DNA of 64,000 bases from JAPPHA01 sp965221575 (GCA_965221575.1 CBDCSM010000012.1:1-64000); one strand, 5' to 3'. Shown: positions 9,552 through 19,523, numbered from the stretch's first letter. The notes: generated by a model from the letters alone, not told the origin. Translations and numbers: made by a program.

Positions 9552-9800
9552 TCACTCAACTTCTCTTTCAACCGACTCGGCAGTCTCGATCAGGATGCGC
9601 GTTTCGACGAGAGTGGGACGGGTTTGTTCCCAGGCCGGTTCGGAAAATTCTTCGTCGATGTCCTCGGGCCGGGGTGCATCGTCGGGGATCGAACAGGATA
9701 CCGCCAGGAATCCCGCAACCAGTGAAACCGTTCTGATCAAGGTAGGTAAGCTCGGAAATGCTCTTTGCGGTCCACAAGAGATTAGCCCGCACGATCTCAT
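9552..9800 (-). CDS. possible small lipoprotein
   Basis: Weakly supported 82-residue frame. A hydrophobic stretch (TVSLVAGFLAVSC) ends in a lipobox-like LAVSC followed by an acidic, proline-containing tail. A TTG start at 9740 would put the hydrophobic segment right at the N-terminus, as expected for a lipoprotein. No clear ribosome-binding site is seen. It is just upstream of homoserine dehydrogenase on the same strand. It could be a chance frame. Confidence 0.33.
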   Translation of the reverse strand: MRSCGLISCGPQRAFPSLPTLIRTVSLVAGFLAVSCSIPDDAPRPEDIDEEFSEPAWEQTRPTLVETRILIETAESVEREVE

Positions 9801-9883
9801 TCTGCAATAGATCGCGATCTGACGTGGAGTGATTCCAATGTGGAATTATTTCGTGTTCCAAACGTGTGAAGTGACCGTCCGTA

Positions 9884-10891
9884 TCAGCCCGGGCGGTTCG
9901 CGTCAGTTTCGACGGTGCGGATTTCTTCGATCAGCGCGTCAAATCTAGGTGCGTCGTCGGCGACGATCGCCGCGGCGCGCATGGCGTCGTAGTCGTCTTT
10001 GAGGTCGGGAATCTGGTCATCGTCGGGGACGAGCCGCAGGCGGCCGACGAGGCAATGATCGTAGTTGGCGTAGCCGGCGTGAAAGAACACCGTCTTGCGC
10101 CGGACGACATCGGCTAGGAGCTCACGGTCGGCGAGCGCGGCCCGACCGATTTTGTGTGTGGCGAGACGTGTTAGGTCGAACCAGTGCCGGGAGAGCCGAT
10201 CGGGACGGTCCGCGAGCTGAGCCGGTGGCATTCGACATGGATGAGTGTCGCGTTCTCCCTGAAGGTGCGTGCCGGCGAGAGTACCGTCCCGTCCGCTAAG
10301 GGATAGTCGAGGCCCGGAGTAAGTGCGGCCATGTCGGGAACGACCGCATGCCGCTCCTTGGGATCGAAGACATTTCGCCCCCGAATTCAAGCAGGACCTC
10401 GCTCGGGACATAGCCGCGCGGCTCCTCGACCGCGGACGGATAGGCGAAGCGGATTGTCTCTCCGTCCTCGCCGATGCGAATCTCGTATTGCCCTTCGGCC
10501 GCGAGGCGTTCGGCAGCGGCGCCGTGGGCTGGGGCCAAGATCTCGCAGACACAGCTCGCAACGAGGGCCTTGAGGCGTTCGCTGAAACGCTTGTTCCCGT
10601 TCCTGCTGACACCATCCGCGAAAGCGTCGATCCTGTCGTCAAAAGCCGGTGGTCGAGGGCAATGTCCACGTTCTCGTAGAAACGATCGATGATGTGGTAA
10701 ACCTCGGAAAGCGAGGTGCCGCCCTTGATTGCCATGGGATGAGGGATTGGCATGGAGAATAGCGCTTGGTGGGCTCAACAGATCCAGATGTCCTTCTCCA
10801 GGAAGACGGCCGACCCGCCCGACCAGGCGGCCACGGTGCGGAGGATGTCGGCGCGCTCGCCAATGTCGAGGGAGAGGAACGCCTCAGTCAC
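9884..10891 (-). pseudogene. broken AbiEii-type nucleotidyltransferase toxin
   Basis: Toxin partner of the upstream DUF6088/AbiEi-like gene, starting at GTG 10891 and overlapping that gene's end by 8 bases. The hallmark KGGTSLSEVYHIIDRF is present, as is the conserved start LEKDIWIC. The frame is interrupted four times: an in-frame TGA at 10775-10777 where the family has Trp; a one-base loss near 10646 (HR[G]AFDDR); a one-base loss in the C-run 10378-10382 (LLEFGG/FDPKERHAVVPDM); and a one-base loss near 10220 (VECHR/QLADRPDRLSRHWFDL). The three losses sum to a restored frame, and the C-terminal third reads cleanly to the TGA at 9884. The nonsense codon makes sequencing error alone an unlikely explanation. 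Confidence 0.86.
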
Positions 10892-11462
10892 GGGCCGCGT
10901 CCATGTCGTCGGCAGCGAGCGCCTTGGTCATCCACGCCGGCATGTCGGCTGAGCGCAGCCTCTGAAACTCGGCTGGTCCGAGGGTGGCTTCGATCGTAGC
11001 GACTGTCTCGGGGGTGACGTTGTCCTTGCCGAGATACCAGAGGGCGGAAAGCGCGACGCCCGGCGCCTCGCCCGCGAACTGAAGGCGTCGCCAGTTCGAG
11101 GTGTGAACCATTCTGACAGTGATGTTGCCGATCCGGATGGTGCGGCTGGATGCGCTGGTATGGAACACGGGCGCGGTCGGCACCTGAATGCTCAGCCCGA
11201 ATCGGCGCGCGGCCTCGGCACCGTGGACCTGGACCGTCTCGCCGTTGCTTCGCGCGATGGCCTCGACCACCTCGAGGACGCCGGGCAGGATAGTGCCGAC
11301 GAAACGGTTTGTCCTCGGGCGGACGAATACGCCGTGGGCGAGACGCGAAAGCTCACGATTGACGGCCGCGCGCGAGCCGTGCTTGAGAAAGCGATCACTG
11401 GTGAAAGGCTTGCCTTTCGGCAGCTTGGCGATGCGGGCCCGGACGGTTTGTGCGGTAGACAT
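10884..11462 (-). CDS. AbiEi-like antitoxin / DUF6088 protein
   Basis: Intact 192-residue protein of the family paired with AbiEii toxins. The N-terminus (TVRARIAKLPKGKPFTSDRF) is a winged-helix-like region; the middle carries YxR-type repeats ending in NRFVGTI; a C-terminal antitoxin region includes GVALSALWYLGKD. The frame extends upstream to 11642, but ATG 11462 gives the family N-terminus. In characterised AbiE systems this partner represses its own promoter and counteracts the toxin. Here the toxin gene is broken, so it may persist only as a regulator or relic. Confidence 0.82.
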   Translation of the reverse strand: MSTAQTVRARIAKLPKGKPFTSDRFLKHGSRAAVNRELSRLAHGVFVRPRTNRFVGTILPGVLEVVEAIARSNGETVQVHGAEAARRFGLSIQVPTAPVFHTSASSRTIRIGNITVRMVHTSNWRRLQFAGEAPGVALSALWYLGKDNVTPETVATIEATLGPAEFQRLRSADMPAWMTKALAADDMDAARD

Positions 11463-12139
11463 GGCATGACGCTCTTTTGTCTGAAAACATAGTGGTAATT
11501 TAGACGAAATTCGAGCGAACTGCGCACGTTTTTGACGGCTCTGTGCGATGTGAGGTCGCCAGTCATGAGATGGTTGGAAGCGACACATCAGCATTGTTGT
11601 GGCCGTTGCACCCCCGCAAGACTGGTCGCGGACCTTTGCCACACGACTTACAGAAAGAGGAACAAAAAGAGTCCAGATCCGAAATTCACTGTCTTGCCAT
11701 CATGAATGCGTCGGCGCCGAACGTCCCGGAACTTCGGTATCTGTTTGCAAAGCTCCTCTTCAGTCAGCCCGTGACCGCATCTTTCGTCGTGCAGTGTTCA
11801 CTCCGGCACCGAGTGCGCCAAGACGGTGCCGTACGAATTCGGGCGTGGCACGGGACCAATACAAGCGGTGCAAAGATGTGCAACTGTAGCCCATCCAGAG
11901 CCAGGCATGCTGCCGAAATCGCAGGAACGGGGAAAACCTGCGGCTTGTGATGAATTCTTTTCGAAAGCCCGAGAAATCGGAGATCACTGCCGGTCAGGCA
12001 GCGAAACAGGCGCAATTACAAGACATAAATAAACAATCTGACGCCTTCGGAACAGGGTTTGGAATCGTTCGGACAAGGCAAGGTCTCCACCTTCAGGAGT
12101 GCACGTTTGCGACAGGGAACCTGACCATTTGCGCGTTTC
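11463..12139. other. intergenic region, no gene recognised
   Basis: About 680 bases between the antitoxin start and the glyA stop. Several frames up to about 130 codons exist, but none shows family motifs or consistent codon use. The antitoxin promoter should lie at its left end. Confidence 0.4.
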
Positions 12140-13435
12140 TCAGGCAGCCGCGTAGATTGGAAACCTTTCGCACAGTTCGCCAACGCGCTCGGCTACCGAG
12201 TCTTCAACATCGGATTCCCCGCTGCCGTCGGAACGAGCAAGCGAGTCGACGACCTCGACGATCAGGTCGGCAATCAGCCGGAACTCTTCCTTGCCGAATC
12301 CGCGCGTTGTGCCTGCAGGGGTCCCGAGACGTATGCCGGAGGTGACAGTGGGCCTTTCCGGGTCGAAGGGAATGGCGTTCTTGTTGCACGTGATTCGAGC
12401 ACGACCAAGGGCACTCTCGACGATGTTTCCCGTTACGCCTTTCGGACGAAGATCGACGAGCAGGAGATGCGTGTCGGTACCGCCCGTGACGATGTCGAGT
12501 CCTCCTGCCATCAACTGGTCCGCCATTGCCAGGGCGTTTTCGACAACACGGGCCTGGTAGTCCTTGAATTCAGGCTCCAGTGCCTCTCCGAATGCGACGG
12601 CTTTTGCAGCGATCACGTGCATGAGCGGCCCTCCCTGGATGCCGGGAAAGATCGCCGAGTTAACCTTTTTTGCGATGGCTTCGTCATCGGTCAGGATCAT
12701 ACCTCCGCGCGGTCCCCGCAGGGTCTTGTGGGTCGTTGTCGTCGCGACGTCCGCATGCGGAAAGGGCGAAGGATGTATTCCGGCGGCAACAAGCCCCGAA
12801 AAGTGGGCCATGTCCACCATGAACCAGGCGTCGACGTTGTCGGCAATCTTGCGGAAGCGGGTGAAATCGATGACTCTCGGGATGGCTGAGCCGCCGGCGA
12901 TGATGAGTTTTGGCCTGTACGCGCGAGCAAGATCGGCAACTTCGTCGTAATCGATCGACATGTCCTGGCGACGGACGCCGTATTGAATGGCATTGAACCA
13001 CTTTCCGGACTGGTTCGGTCGAGCGCCGTGGGTCAGGTGCCCGCCGGCCGACAACGACATGCCCAGAAAGGTATCGCCGGGGCTGAGCAGTGCTTGCATG
13101 ACTCCCTGGTTCGCCTGCGATCCCGAATTCGGCTGAACATTGGCGAATCCGCATCCGAACAGCTGCCGCGCCCGGTCGATGGCCAGGGTCTCCGCAACGT
13201 CGACGTGCTGGCAGCCGCCGTAGTACCGGCGTCCCGGGTAGCCCTCGGCATACTTGTTCGTCATCACCGAACCCTGAGCCTGGAGGACCGCCCGGGAGAC
13301 GATGTTCTCTGACGCGATCAACTCGATTTCGTCGCGTTGGCGCCCGAGTTCGTTTTCGATTGCCCGAAAGATCTCCGGGTCCCGGTCCGTAAGGTTCTCC
13401 TGGAAGAACTCCGATTTCAACGCGGAAGAGGTCAT
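12140..13435 (-). CDS. glyA: serine hydroxymethyltransferase
   Basis: PLP enzyme interconverting serine and glycine with tetrahydrofolate as one-carbon carrier. Motifs: LIASENIVS (39-47), YAEGYPGRRYYGG (72-84), and TTTTHKTLRGPRGG with the PLP lysine at 237. The chosen ATG 13435 has GAGGAA 7-8 bases upstream and gives 431 residues, normal for the family; an ATG two codons earlier is directly abutted by the same site. It supplies one-carbon units and connects to the serine-glyoxylate and betaine genes at 27-33 kb. Confidence 0.97.
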   Translation of the reverse strand: MTSSALKSEFFQENLTDRDPEIFRAIENELGRQRDEIELIASENIVSRAVLQAQGSVMTNKYAEGYPGRRYYGGCQHVDVAETLAIDRARQLFGCGFANVQPNSGSQANQGVMQALLSPGDTFLGMSLSAGGHLTHGARPNQSGKWFNAIQYGVRRQDMSIDYDEVADLARAYRPKLIIAGGSAIPRVIDFTRFRKIADNVDAWFMVDMAHFSGLVAAGIHPSPFPHADVATTTTHKTLRGPRGGMILTDDEAIAKKVNSAIFPGIQGGPLMHVIAAKAVAFGEALEPEFKDYQARVVENALAMADQLMAGGLDIVTGGTDTHLLLVDLRPKGVTGNIVESALGRARITCNKNAIPFDPERPTVTSGIRLGTPAGTTRGFGKEEFRLIADLIVEVVDSLARSDGSGESDVEDSVAERVGELCERFPIYAAA

Positions 13436-13690
13436 GAGCATTTCCTCGCGATGGGATTGATTTCGGTACCGCAACAAGCGAATCGAACGGACATTGTCGG
13501 ATCAAGCAACTCAGGGCAAATAAAATCTAAACGGCCGGTCCGGGAAATATCCGTCCCCGTCACTTGCGGCAAGATGCCGGATCGGGTCATTTTTTCCTGC
13601 CAGGCGGGACAGGAATACGTTCGCGACTTGATGACCGGTGATTCCGTTGCCAAAAGGCGGCGAACCTGGCGATGAACGATGGGGATCGAC

Positions 13691-14455
13691 ATGGCAGTCC
13701 GAAAGATCTGTTTCCGAGCCAGCCATGCGCCGGAAGCGCAGGAATCCCTGGGCCAGCTCGAACGTCGGTTTGGAAATGAACCCGCAGAACAAGCCGACGT
13801 CATTGTCGCGCTCGGTGGCGACGGCTTCATGCTCGCGACGCTTCACGAGGCGCGGAAACATCGGGTTCCGGTCTACGGTATGCATCGCGGGACCGTCGGG
13901 TTCCTGATGAACGAATTCCGTGAGGAAAACCTCGGCGACCGGTTGTCCCATGCCGAAGAGGCCGTGATCCATCCGCTTCGCATGATCGCGCATGCGAAGT
14001 CAGGCGAGATCATCGAGGCTCTCGCAATCAACGAGGTCTCGTTGCTTCGCCAGGGCCCGCAGGCGGCCAGGCTGAGGATCACCATAGATGGCAAGGTACG
14101 GATGCCCGAGCTGGTCTGCGATGGAGCGCTAGTTTCGACACCCGCGGGCTCGACGGCCTACAATCATTCGGCTCATGGCCCCATCTTGCCGATTGGCGCC
14201 AACATACTCGCGTTAACGGCTATTTCCGCCTTTCGGCCAAGGAGATGGCGCGGCGCGCTTGTTCCGATGACATCACGCGTACGAATCGATTCCCTTGACT
14301 CAGACAAGCGCCCCATCTCGGCCGTAGCAGACAGCGAAGAGGCCCGGGACGTCGATCATGTCGAAGTCGGCATCGCCTTCGACATCAGGCACCGGATCCT
14401 GTTCGATCCCGGCCACGGCCTTGAGGAACGCCTGATCCGCGAACAGTTCGTGTGA
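13691..14455 (+). CDS. nadK: NAD kinase
   Basis: Phosphorylates NAD to NADP. The GGDG motif is at residues 42-45 (VALGGDGFML), followed by HRGTVGFLMN and the conserved NEVSLLR near 115. The second signature, TPAGSTAYNHSAHGPILP, is complete. Length 254 residues is normal. I chose ATG 13691 (GGGGA six bases upstream) over ATG 13679. It is divergent from glyA. Confidence 0.94.
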   Translation: MAVRKICFRASHAPEAQESLGQLERRFGNEPAEQADVIVALGGDGFMLATLHEARKHRVPVYGMHRGTVGFLMNEFREENLGDRLSHAEEAVIHPLRMIAHAKSGEIIEALAINEVSLLRQGPQAARLRITIDGKVRMPELVCDGALVSTPAGSTAYNHSAHGPILPIGANILALTAISAFRPRRWRGALVPMTSRVRIDSLDSDKRPISAVADSEEARDVDHVEVGIAFDIRHRILFDPGHGLEERLIREQFV

Positions 14456-14540
14456 TCGCGTGGTTACCGGAGATCGCCCGTACGGCCGTGCCGGCAATGG
14501 GGCAGCAGTTTTTCGGACACGTGAACGAACCCCTGCGTCT

Positions 14541-14831
14541 TCAGTAGCCATCACCCGCGACCGGCGCTCCAAGGAACCGTAAGAGGTTGACGTCATCCGG
14601 TGAAATCAGGCCGGACGCAATCAGGGCACATGCGGGCACCCAGACGATCAGGGTGTACAGGGTTACGAGTTTGGCCTTTTTCTTCAACATCGGATCGACC
14701 GGAGCCGATTCCGGAGTCCCGGCGACAACCTGTCCGTCCTCTTCCTGCGTTCTGATTCGCTGAGGCAGAACGATGAACAGGATCACGAACCAGATCACGC
14801 AGAACAGGACGAGAGCGCCGGCGATACTCAT
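14541..14831 (-). CDS. DUF1467 family membrane protein
   Basis: Small inner-membrane protein of 96 residues. Two hydrophobic segments (about 4-22 and 54-76) flank a hydrophilic loop holding LPQRIRTQEEDG, the typical DUF1467 landmark. ATG 14831 is preceded by AAAGGA. It follows methylmalonyl-CoA epimerase on the same strand, a conserved alphaproteobacterial neighbourhood. Function unknown. Confidence 0.85.
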   Translation of the reverse strand: MSIAGALVLFCVIWFVILFIVLPQRIRTQEEDGQVVAGTPESAPVDPMLKKKAKLVTLYTLIVWVPACALIASGLISPDDVNLLRFLGAPVAGDGY

Positions 14832-14954
14832 GGCGGGTTCCTTTTGAGCACCAGGAGTGACCGCCAATATCGCTGAACCGGGTGGCATGCGGACACGGCC
14901 TGTTTCCCTGAATCAAGACAGGTCGAACTCCCGGTAAGTAGCATGTGGTGCCAG

Positions 14955-15380
14955 TCAGACATCTGAATTCGAATTTGGCATTTCCTCCAATTCGATCAGT
15001 GTGCCGTTGAAGTCCGCCGGATGAAGGAAAAGTACCGGCAGTCCGTGAGCGCCGATCCTGGGTTCCCGTGGCCCGAGTATTCGTGCGCCTTCGGCAACGA
15101 GCCTGGCGCTGGCGGCACGAATGTCCTCGACTTCAAAACAGAGATGATGAATTCCGCCCTTCGGGTTGCGTTCGAGGAATTTCGCTATCGGGGAATCCTC
15201 ACCCAGTGGAAGGAGCAGCTCGATCTTCGTGTTCGCCAGGTCGATGAAGACGACTGTTACGCCATGGTCCGGCTCCCTGATCGGCGGTCCGACTTGCGCA
15301 CCAAGGATATCCCGGTATCGCGACGTCGCCTCGTCGAGGTCGGGAACCGCGATGGCGACATGATTGAGCCGTCCAATCAT
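14955..15380 (-). CDS. mce: methylmalonyl-CoA epimerase
   Basis: Epimerises (2S)- and (2R)-methylmalonyl-CoA in propionyl-CoA catabolism. A vicinal-oxygen-chelate protein of 141 residues with the expected metal-ligand regions: LNHVAIAVPDLD at the N-terminus, KIELLLPLG in the middle, GGIHHLCFEVED, and a closing LIELEE. ATG 15380 is favoured; a GTG three codons upstream is possible. Methylmalonyl-CoA mutase is not in the window. Confidence 0.92.
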   Translation of the reverse strand: MIGRLNHVAIAVPDLDEATSRYRDILGAQVGPPIREPDHGVTVVFIDLANTKIELLLPLGEDSPIAKFLERNPKGGIHHLCFEVEDIRAASARLVAEGARILGPREPRIGAHGLPVLFLHPADFNGTLIELEEMPNSNSDV

Positions 15381-15855
15381 TCGAGGCACTCGTGTGAAAC
15401 CGCCGGGCAGGAGATGGAACTCCTGGATGCTACGACTGATCGCCCCTGGTCATCAAGTACGGAAATCCCGGTAATTTGACCATGACGCCGGGGAGCGCAG
15501 GGATCCTCGCTCGCAGGCCGATTCGCGTGTTGAATCGGGACGCGGCCGGAAAGGAGATTGAACGATTCCCCGATGAGTGCCCGGAGACCCGCATCGACCG
15601 GTTCTGTCTGTCCGCCTTGGCGTTGCCGGCTGGTCCCCGGTTTCCGGGCGGGTCCGGGCTCGTTCGCGGTCGATTTCAGGCCATCCGGTCGCCGCCAGGC
15701 GTTGCCACGGTCGAATTCGGCGTCTGTACCAGTTGACATCCGCCGGGTCTAAAGGTGACACTCTCATCGAGCGCCATAACAGCGTCCATGGATTCGTTAG
15801 GGCAATTCGGAATTGCGTTTCTGTTGCCCCGTGCCCAGGGAGGACAACCACGATC
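15381..15855. other. intergenic region between mce and coxS
   Basis: About 475 bases between divergent genes; it should contain promoters for both. No clear operator or hairpin was recognised. Confidence 0.4.
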
Positions 15856-16320
15856 ATGAATATCTCCATGAATGTAAACGGCCGCGAAGTGCGCGGGAAC
15901 GTGGAGGGAAGGACGCTTCTCGTCCAGTTCCTGCGGGATCAGCTCGGACTTACCGGCACCCACGTCGGCTGCGACACGTCGCAATGCGGCGCATGTGTCG
16001 TTCACGTTGACGGGAAAGCGGTAAAGTCCTGCTCCATGCTGGCGGCGGAGGCGAGCGATTGCTCCGTCACAACGATTGAAGGCATGGGGAATGAGGATGG
16101 TACGCTCGGTACCATCCAGCACGCATTTCAGGAACATCACGGTCTGCAGTGCGGCTTCTGCACGCCGGGAATGGTTATGACAGCAGCAGAACTGCTTGAG
16201 CGGAACAGTGACCCGAGCGAGGATGAAATCAGACGATACCTCGAGGGAAACATGTGCCGTTGCACGGGTTACCACAACATTGTGAAATCGATCCAGGCAG
16301 CGGCTGCGGCGATGAACTGA
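15856..16320 (+). CDS. coxS: molybdenum hydroxylase small subunit (CoxS-like)
   Basis: Iron-sulfur subunit of a CO dehydrogenase/xanthine dehydrogenase-family hydroxylase, 154 residues. The N-terminal [2Fe-2S] site has Cys39, 44, 47 and 59; the second cluster uses Cys99, 102, 134 and 136 (CGFC and CRC). It passes electrons from the molybdenum site to FAD. GGGAGGA lies 11 bases before ATG 15856; ATG 15868 is an alternative. It opens a coxS-coxL-coxM operon. Confidence 0.94.
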   Translation: MNISMNVNGREVRGNVEGRTLLVQFLRDQLGLTGTHVGCDTSQCGACVVHVDGKAVKSCSMLAAEASDCSVTTIEGMGNEDGTLGTIQHAFQEHHGLQCGFCTPGMVMTAAELLERNSDPSEDEIRRYLEGNMCRCTGYHNIVKSIQAAAAAMN

Positions 16321-16353
16321 GCCCGCACGTTTCGGGCCCCAGGAGGACAGGAC

Positions 16354-18744
16354 ATGCCGAAAGATGATGGAATTGGCGCAGCAACCACGCGCCGCGAGGA
16401 TGTTCGTTTTCTGACCGGAAAGGGCAGATATACCGACGACATCAATGTAAATGGACAGGCCCATGTGTTTTTCCTGAGATCACAGGTTGCGCATGGGCGG
16501 ATCGTCAGCCTCGATTCAACCGATGCACAGGCTATCGACGGTGTCATCAGGATTTTCACCGGTGATGACTTTGCCGGCGTAGGTGGATTGCCGTGCGGTT
16601 GGTGTGTCACCGACCGTTTCGGCCAACCCATGCAGGAACCACCGCACCCGGTCCTGGCGCAAGGCAAGGTACGCCACGTGGGCGACCCCGTCGTCGCGGT
16701 CGTCGCCGAGACGCTTGATATCGCTCGGGAAGCGGCCGAGTTGATCGATCTCGAGATCGAGGAACTGCCGGCGGTGGTCGACATGGAAGCGGCGCTCGCG
16801 GACGACGCCCCTAGGGTTCACGACGAGTTGTCATCGAATCTCTGCTACGACTGGGGTTTCATCGAGGACAATCGCGAGGCCGTCGATGCGGCGATCGACG
16901 CCGCACATCACGTGACGACCCTGGAGCTGACTAACAATCGCCTTGTTGCCAACGCGATGGAACCACGGGCGGCGGTCGGCGATTACAATTCAGCGTCCGA
17001 CGAGCACACGCTCTACACGACGAGCCAGAACCCGCATGTCATCAGGCTGCTGATGGGAGCCTTCGTGCTCGGAATTCCGGAACACAAGCTGCGGGTCGTT
17101 GCGCCCGACGTTGGCGGAGGATTCGGATCCAAGATCTATCACTACGCCGAGGAAGCGTTCTGCACTTTTGCGGCGAAGGCGATCAACCGGGCGGTCAAGT
17201 GGACGGCTGAACGAACCGAATCGTTCATCACCGACGCCCACGGCCGCGATCACGTGACCCGAATCGATCTCGCCCTGGACGAGAACGGCAAGTTTCAGGC
17301 GATCCGTACGAATACTCTGGCCAACATGGGAGCGTATCTCAGCACGTTCGCGCCGTGCGTCCCGACGTATCTTCATGGAACCCTGATGGCGGGGAACTAC
17401 ACGACGCCGCTCATTTACGTGAACGTCAGGGCAGTGTTCACCAATACCGTGCCCGTCGACGCCTATCGCGGCGCCGGGCGGCCGGAGGCGACGTTCCAGA
17501 TCGAACGGGTCATAGACAAGGCTGCGCGGGAGATGGGGATCAGCCCGGTCGAAATCCGCCGGAGGAATTTCGTCGGAAAGGACCAGTTCCCGTACGCGAC
17601 ACCCGTGGCACTGGAATACGATACCGGCGACTACGAAGCCACGATGGACAAGCTTGAGGATATCGCCGATACGGCGGGATTCGCGGCGAGGAAAGCCGAA
17701 AGTGCGGGTCGCGGCAAGCTGCGGGGTCTCGGAATAGCCGCCTACATCGAAGCGTGCGGAATCGCCCCGTCTGCACTTGTCGGGGCGCTTGGCGCCAGGG
17801 CGGGCCTTTACGAGAGCTGCACGGTCAGGGTGAACGCCACGGGGTCCGTGAGCGTGTTCACCGGGTGTCACAGCCATGGCCAGGGCCACGAGACGACCTT
17901 TCCACAGGTGGTCGCGGACCTCCTGGGCATCGACGCCGACAACGTGGCCATCATGCACGGCGACACCGGCACCACCCCGATGGGTATGGGAACCTATGGA
18001 TCGCGCTCGATCGCCGTGGGCGGCTCGGCAATCGTCCGGGCGGTGGAAAAGGTGATCGCGAAGGCAAAGACGATTGCTGCACATCTCATGGAAGCGGCGG
18101 AGGCCGACGTGGAGTTCGCCGACGGGGCGTTTACCGTTGCGGGTACGGACAAGTCGGTTGCCTGGGGCGATGTGTGCCTGGCTGCCTACGTGCCGCACAA
18201 CTATCCCATCGACCAGATCGAGCCTGGCCTGGAAGAGACCGCGTTCTATGATCCGGCCAATTTCACCTTTCCGGCCGGAGCATACGCTTGCGAGGTCGAG
18301 GTGGACCCGGACACCGGGGAGGTCGGGATCTGCTCGTTCGCGGCAGCGGACGACTTCGGCACCATCATCAATCCGATGATCGTCGATGGCCAGGTCCACG
18401 GGGGGCTGGCGCAGGGCATCGGCCAGGCCCTCCTGGAGCATGCCATCTATGACGAGAACGGCCAGCTGCTGTCGGGTAACTTCATGGACTACGCGGTTCC
18501 GCGCGCCGACGACCTGCCTTCGTTTGTCGTTGACCACTCGTGCCAGACTCCGTGCACGCACAATCCGCTCGGAGTGAAAGGTTGCGGCGAAGCCGGTGCG
18601 ATCGGATCGCCTCCCGCGGTGGTCAATGCTGTCATCGATGCGTTGCAGGGCGGTGGTTTCGATGTCGATCACATCGATATGCCCTTGACCTCATGTGCCG
18701 TTTGGTCGGCAATGAATGAATCGCGTGGAGGAGACGGTCAATGA
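16354..18744 (+). CDS. coxL: molybdenum hydroxylase large subunit, form II CoxL type
   Basis: Molybdopterin-binding catalytic subunit, 796 residues. The active-site loop reads AYRGAGR (residues 370-376). True CO dehydrogenases (form I) have AYXCSFR, so this is the form II type, whose physiological substrate is often unknown. Mo-cofactor motifs include GGGFGSK and GQGHETT, and the catalytic glutamate is in GCGEAG near the C-terminus. The S-L-M order is also typical of form II. It overlaps coxM by 4 bases. CO oxidation should not be assumed. Confidence 0.93.
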   Translation: MPKDDGIGAATTRREDVRFLTGKGRYTDDINVNGQAHVFFLRSQVAHGRIVSLDSTDAQAIDGVIRIFTGDDFAGVGGLPCGWCVTDRFGQPMQEPPHPVLAQGKVRHVGDPVVAVVAETLDIAREAAELIDLEIEELPAVVDMEAALADDAPRVHDELSSNLCYDWGFIEDNREAVDAAIDAAHHVTTLELTNNRLVANAMEPRAAVGDYNSASDEHTLYTTSQNPHVIRLLMGAFVLGIPEHKLRVVAPDVGGGFGSKIYHYAEEAFCTFAAKAINRAVKWTAERTESFITDAHGRDHVTRIDLALDENGKFQAIRTNTLANMGAYLSTFAPCVPTYLHGTLMAGNYTTPLIYVNVRAVFTNTVPVDAYRGAGRPEATFQIERVIDKAAREMGISPVEIRRRNFVGKDQFPYATPVALEYDTGDYEATMDKLEDIADTAGFAARKAESAGRGKLRGLGIAAYIEACGIAPSALVGALGARAGLYESCTVRVNATGSVSVFTGCHSHGQGHETTFPQVVADLLGIDADNVAIMHGDTGTTPMGMGTYGSRSIAVGGSAIVRAVEKVIAKAKTIAAHLMEAAEADVEFADGAFTVAGTDKSVAWGDVCLAAYVPHNYPIDQIEPGLEETAFYDPANFTFPAGAYACEVEVDPDTGEVGICSFAAADDFGTIINPMIVDGQVHGGLAQGIGQALLEHAIYDENGQLLSGNFMDYAVPRADDLPSFVVDHSCQTPCTHNPLGVKGCGEAGAIGSPPAVVNAVIDALQGGGFDVDHIDMPLTSCAVWSAMNESRGGDGQ

Positions 18745-19523
18745 TTGGTTTCGAGTTCAAACAACCGAAAAGCCTTCAGGACGCGACGAACGCGCTGGCG
18801 GAAGGAGGCGTGCTCTGCGGAGGCGGACAGACCCTGCTTGCGGCAATGAAGCTCGGCCTGAACAGCCCGGAGGCAGTCGTCAGCCTGGGCCGGGTTGACG
18901 AGTTGAAGGGTATTCGGACGGATGGTTCCGGCAAGCTGTGTATCGGAGCGATGACGACCCATGCGGACGTTGCAGATGGTGCAGGAGCCTATCCCGCGCT
19001 GGCCGGCCTTGCTGACAGGATTGGAGACCCGGCTGTCAGGAATCGTGGCACGATCGGCGGTTCCCTGGCAAACAATGACCCGGCGGCCTGCTATCCGGCC
19101 GCGGTACTGGCTTCACGGGCAGAGGTCGTCACGGGATCCCGAGTGATCCAGGCGGATGACTTTTTCGTCGGATTGTTCGAGACCGCCTTGGATGATGATG
19201 AAATCATTACCGAGGTGCGGTTCCCGATTCCGGAGGCTGCTGCCTACCAGAAGTTCCTCCAGCCTGCGTCGAGGTTTGCGCTTGTGGGCGTGTTCGTTGC
19301 CCGGTTCGCGGACGGCGTTCGTGTCGCGGTCACGGGAGCGGCGGACGAAGGCGTTCACCGCTGGGGTGCTGCGGAGGAGGCGTTGTCCGGGAACTTTTCA
19401 CCGTCGGCACTCGATGGACTGTCGGTTTCGCCCGACGGATTGATCGCGGACCTCCATGCAACACCGGCCTATCGTGCCAACCTCGTCAGGGTGCTCACGA
19501 GCCGTGCAGTTGCCGCGTGCTAG
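18741..19523 (+). CDS. coxM: molybdenum hydroxylase FAD subunit (CoxM-like)
   Basis: FAD-binding subunit of 260 residues, translationally coupled to coxL by an ATGA overlap. The FAD motifs are the N-terminal GGGQTLL and the central VRNRGTIGGSLANNDPA, followed by a CO-dehydrogenase flavoprotein C-terminal domain. It completes the three-subunit enzyme. None of the usual coxDEFG or molybdenum-insertion genes follows. Confidence 0.93.
   Translation: MIGFEFKQPKSLQDATNALAEGGVLCGGGQTLLAAMKLGLNSPEAVVSLGRVDELKGIRTDGSGKLCIGAMTTHADVADGAGAYPALAGLADRIGDPAVRNRGTIGGSLANNDPAACYPAAVLASRAEVVTGSRVIQADDFFVGLFETALDDDEIITEVRFPIPEAAAYQKFLQPASRFALVGVFVARFADGVRVAVTGAADEGVHRWGAAEEALSGNFSPSALDGLSVSPDGLIADLHATPAYRANLVRVLTSRAVAAC

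Noticed and set aside
16990..18672. 560-codon open frame on the minus strand
   Set aside because: It lies wholly antisense to coxL, whose motifs are complete; the frame has no family motifs and arises from GC-rich codon structure.
15856..19523. True aerobic CO dehydrogenase
   Set aside because: The active-site loop is AYRGAGR, not the form I AYXCSFR.
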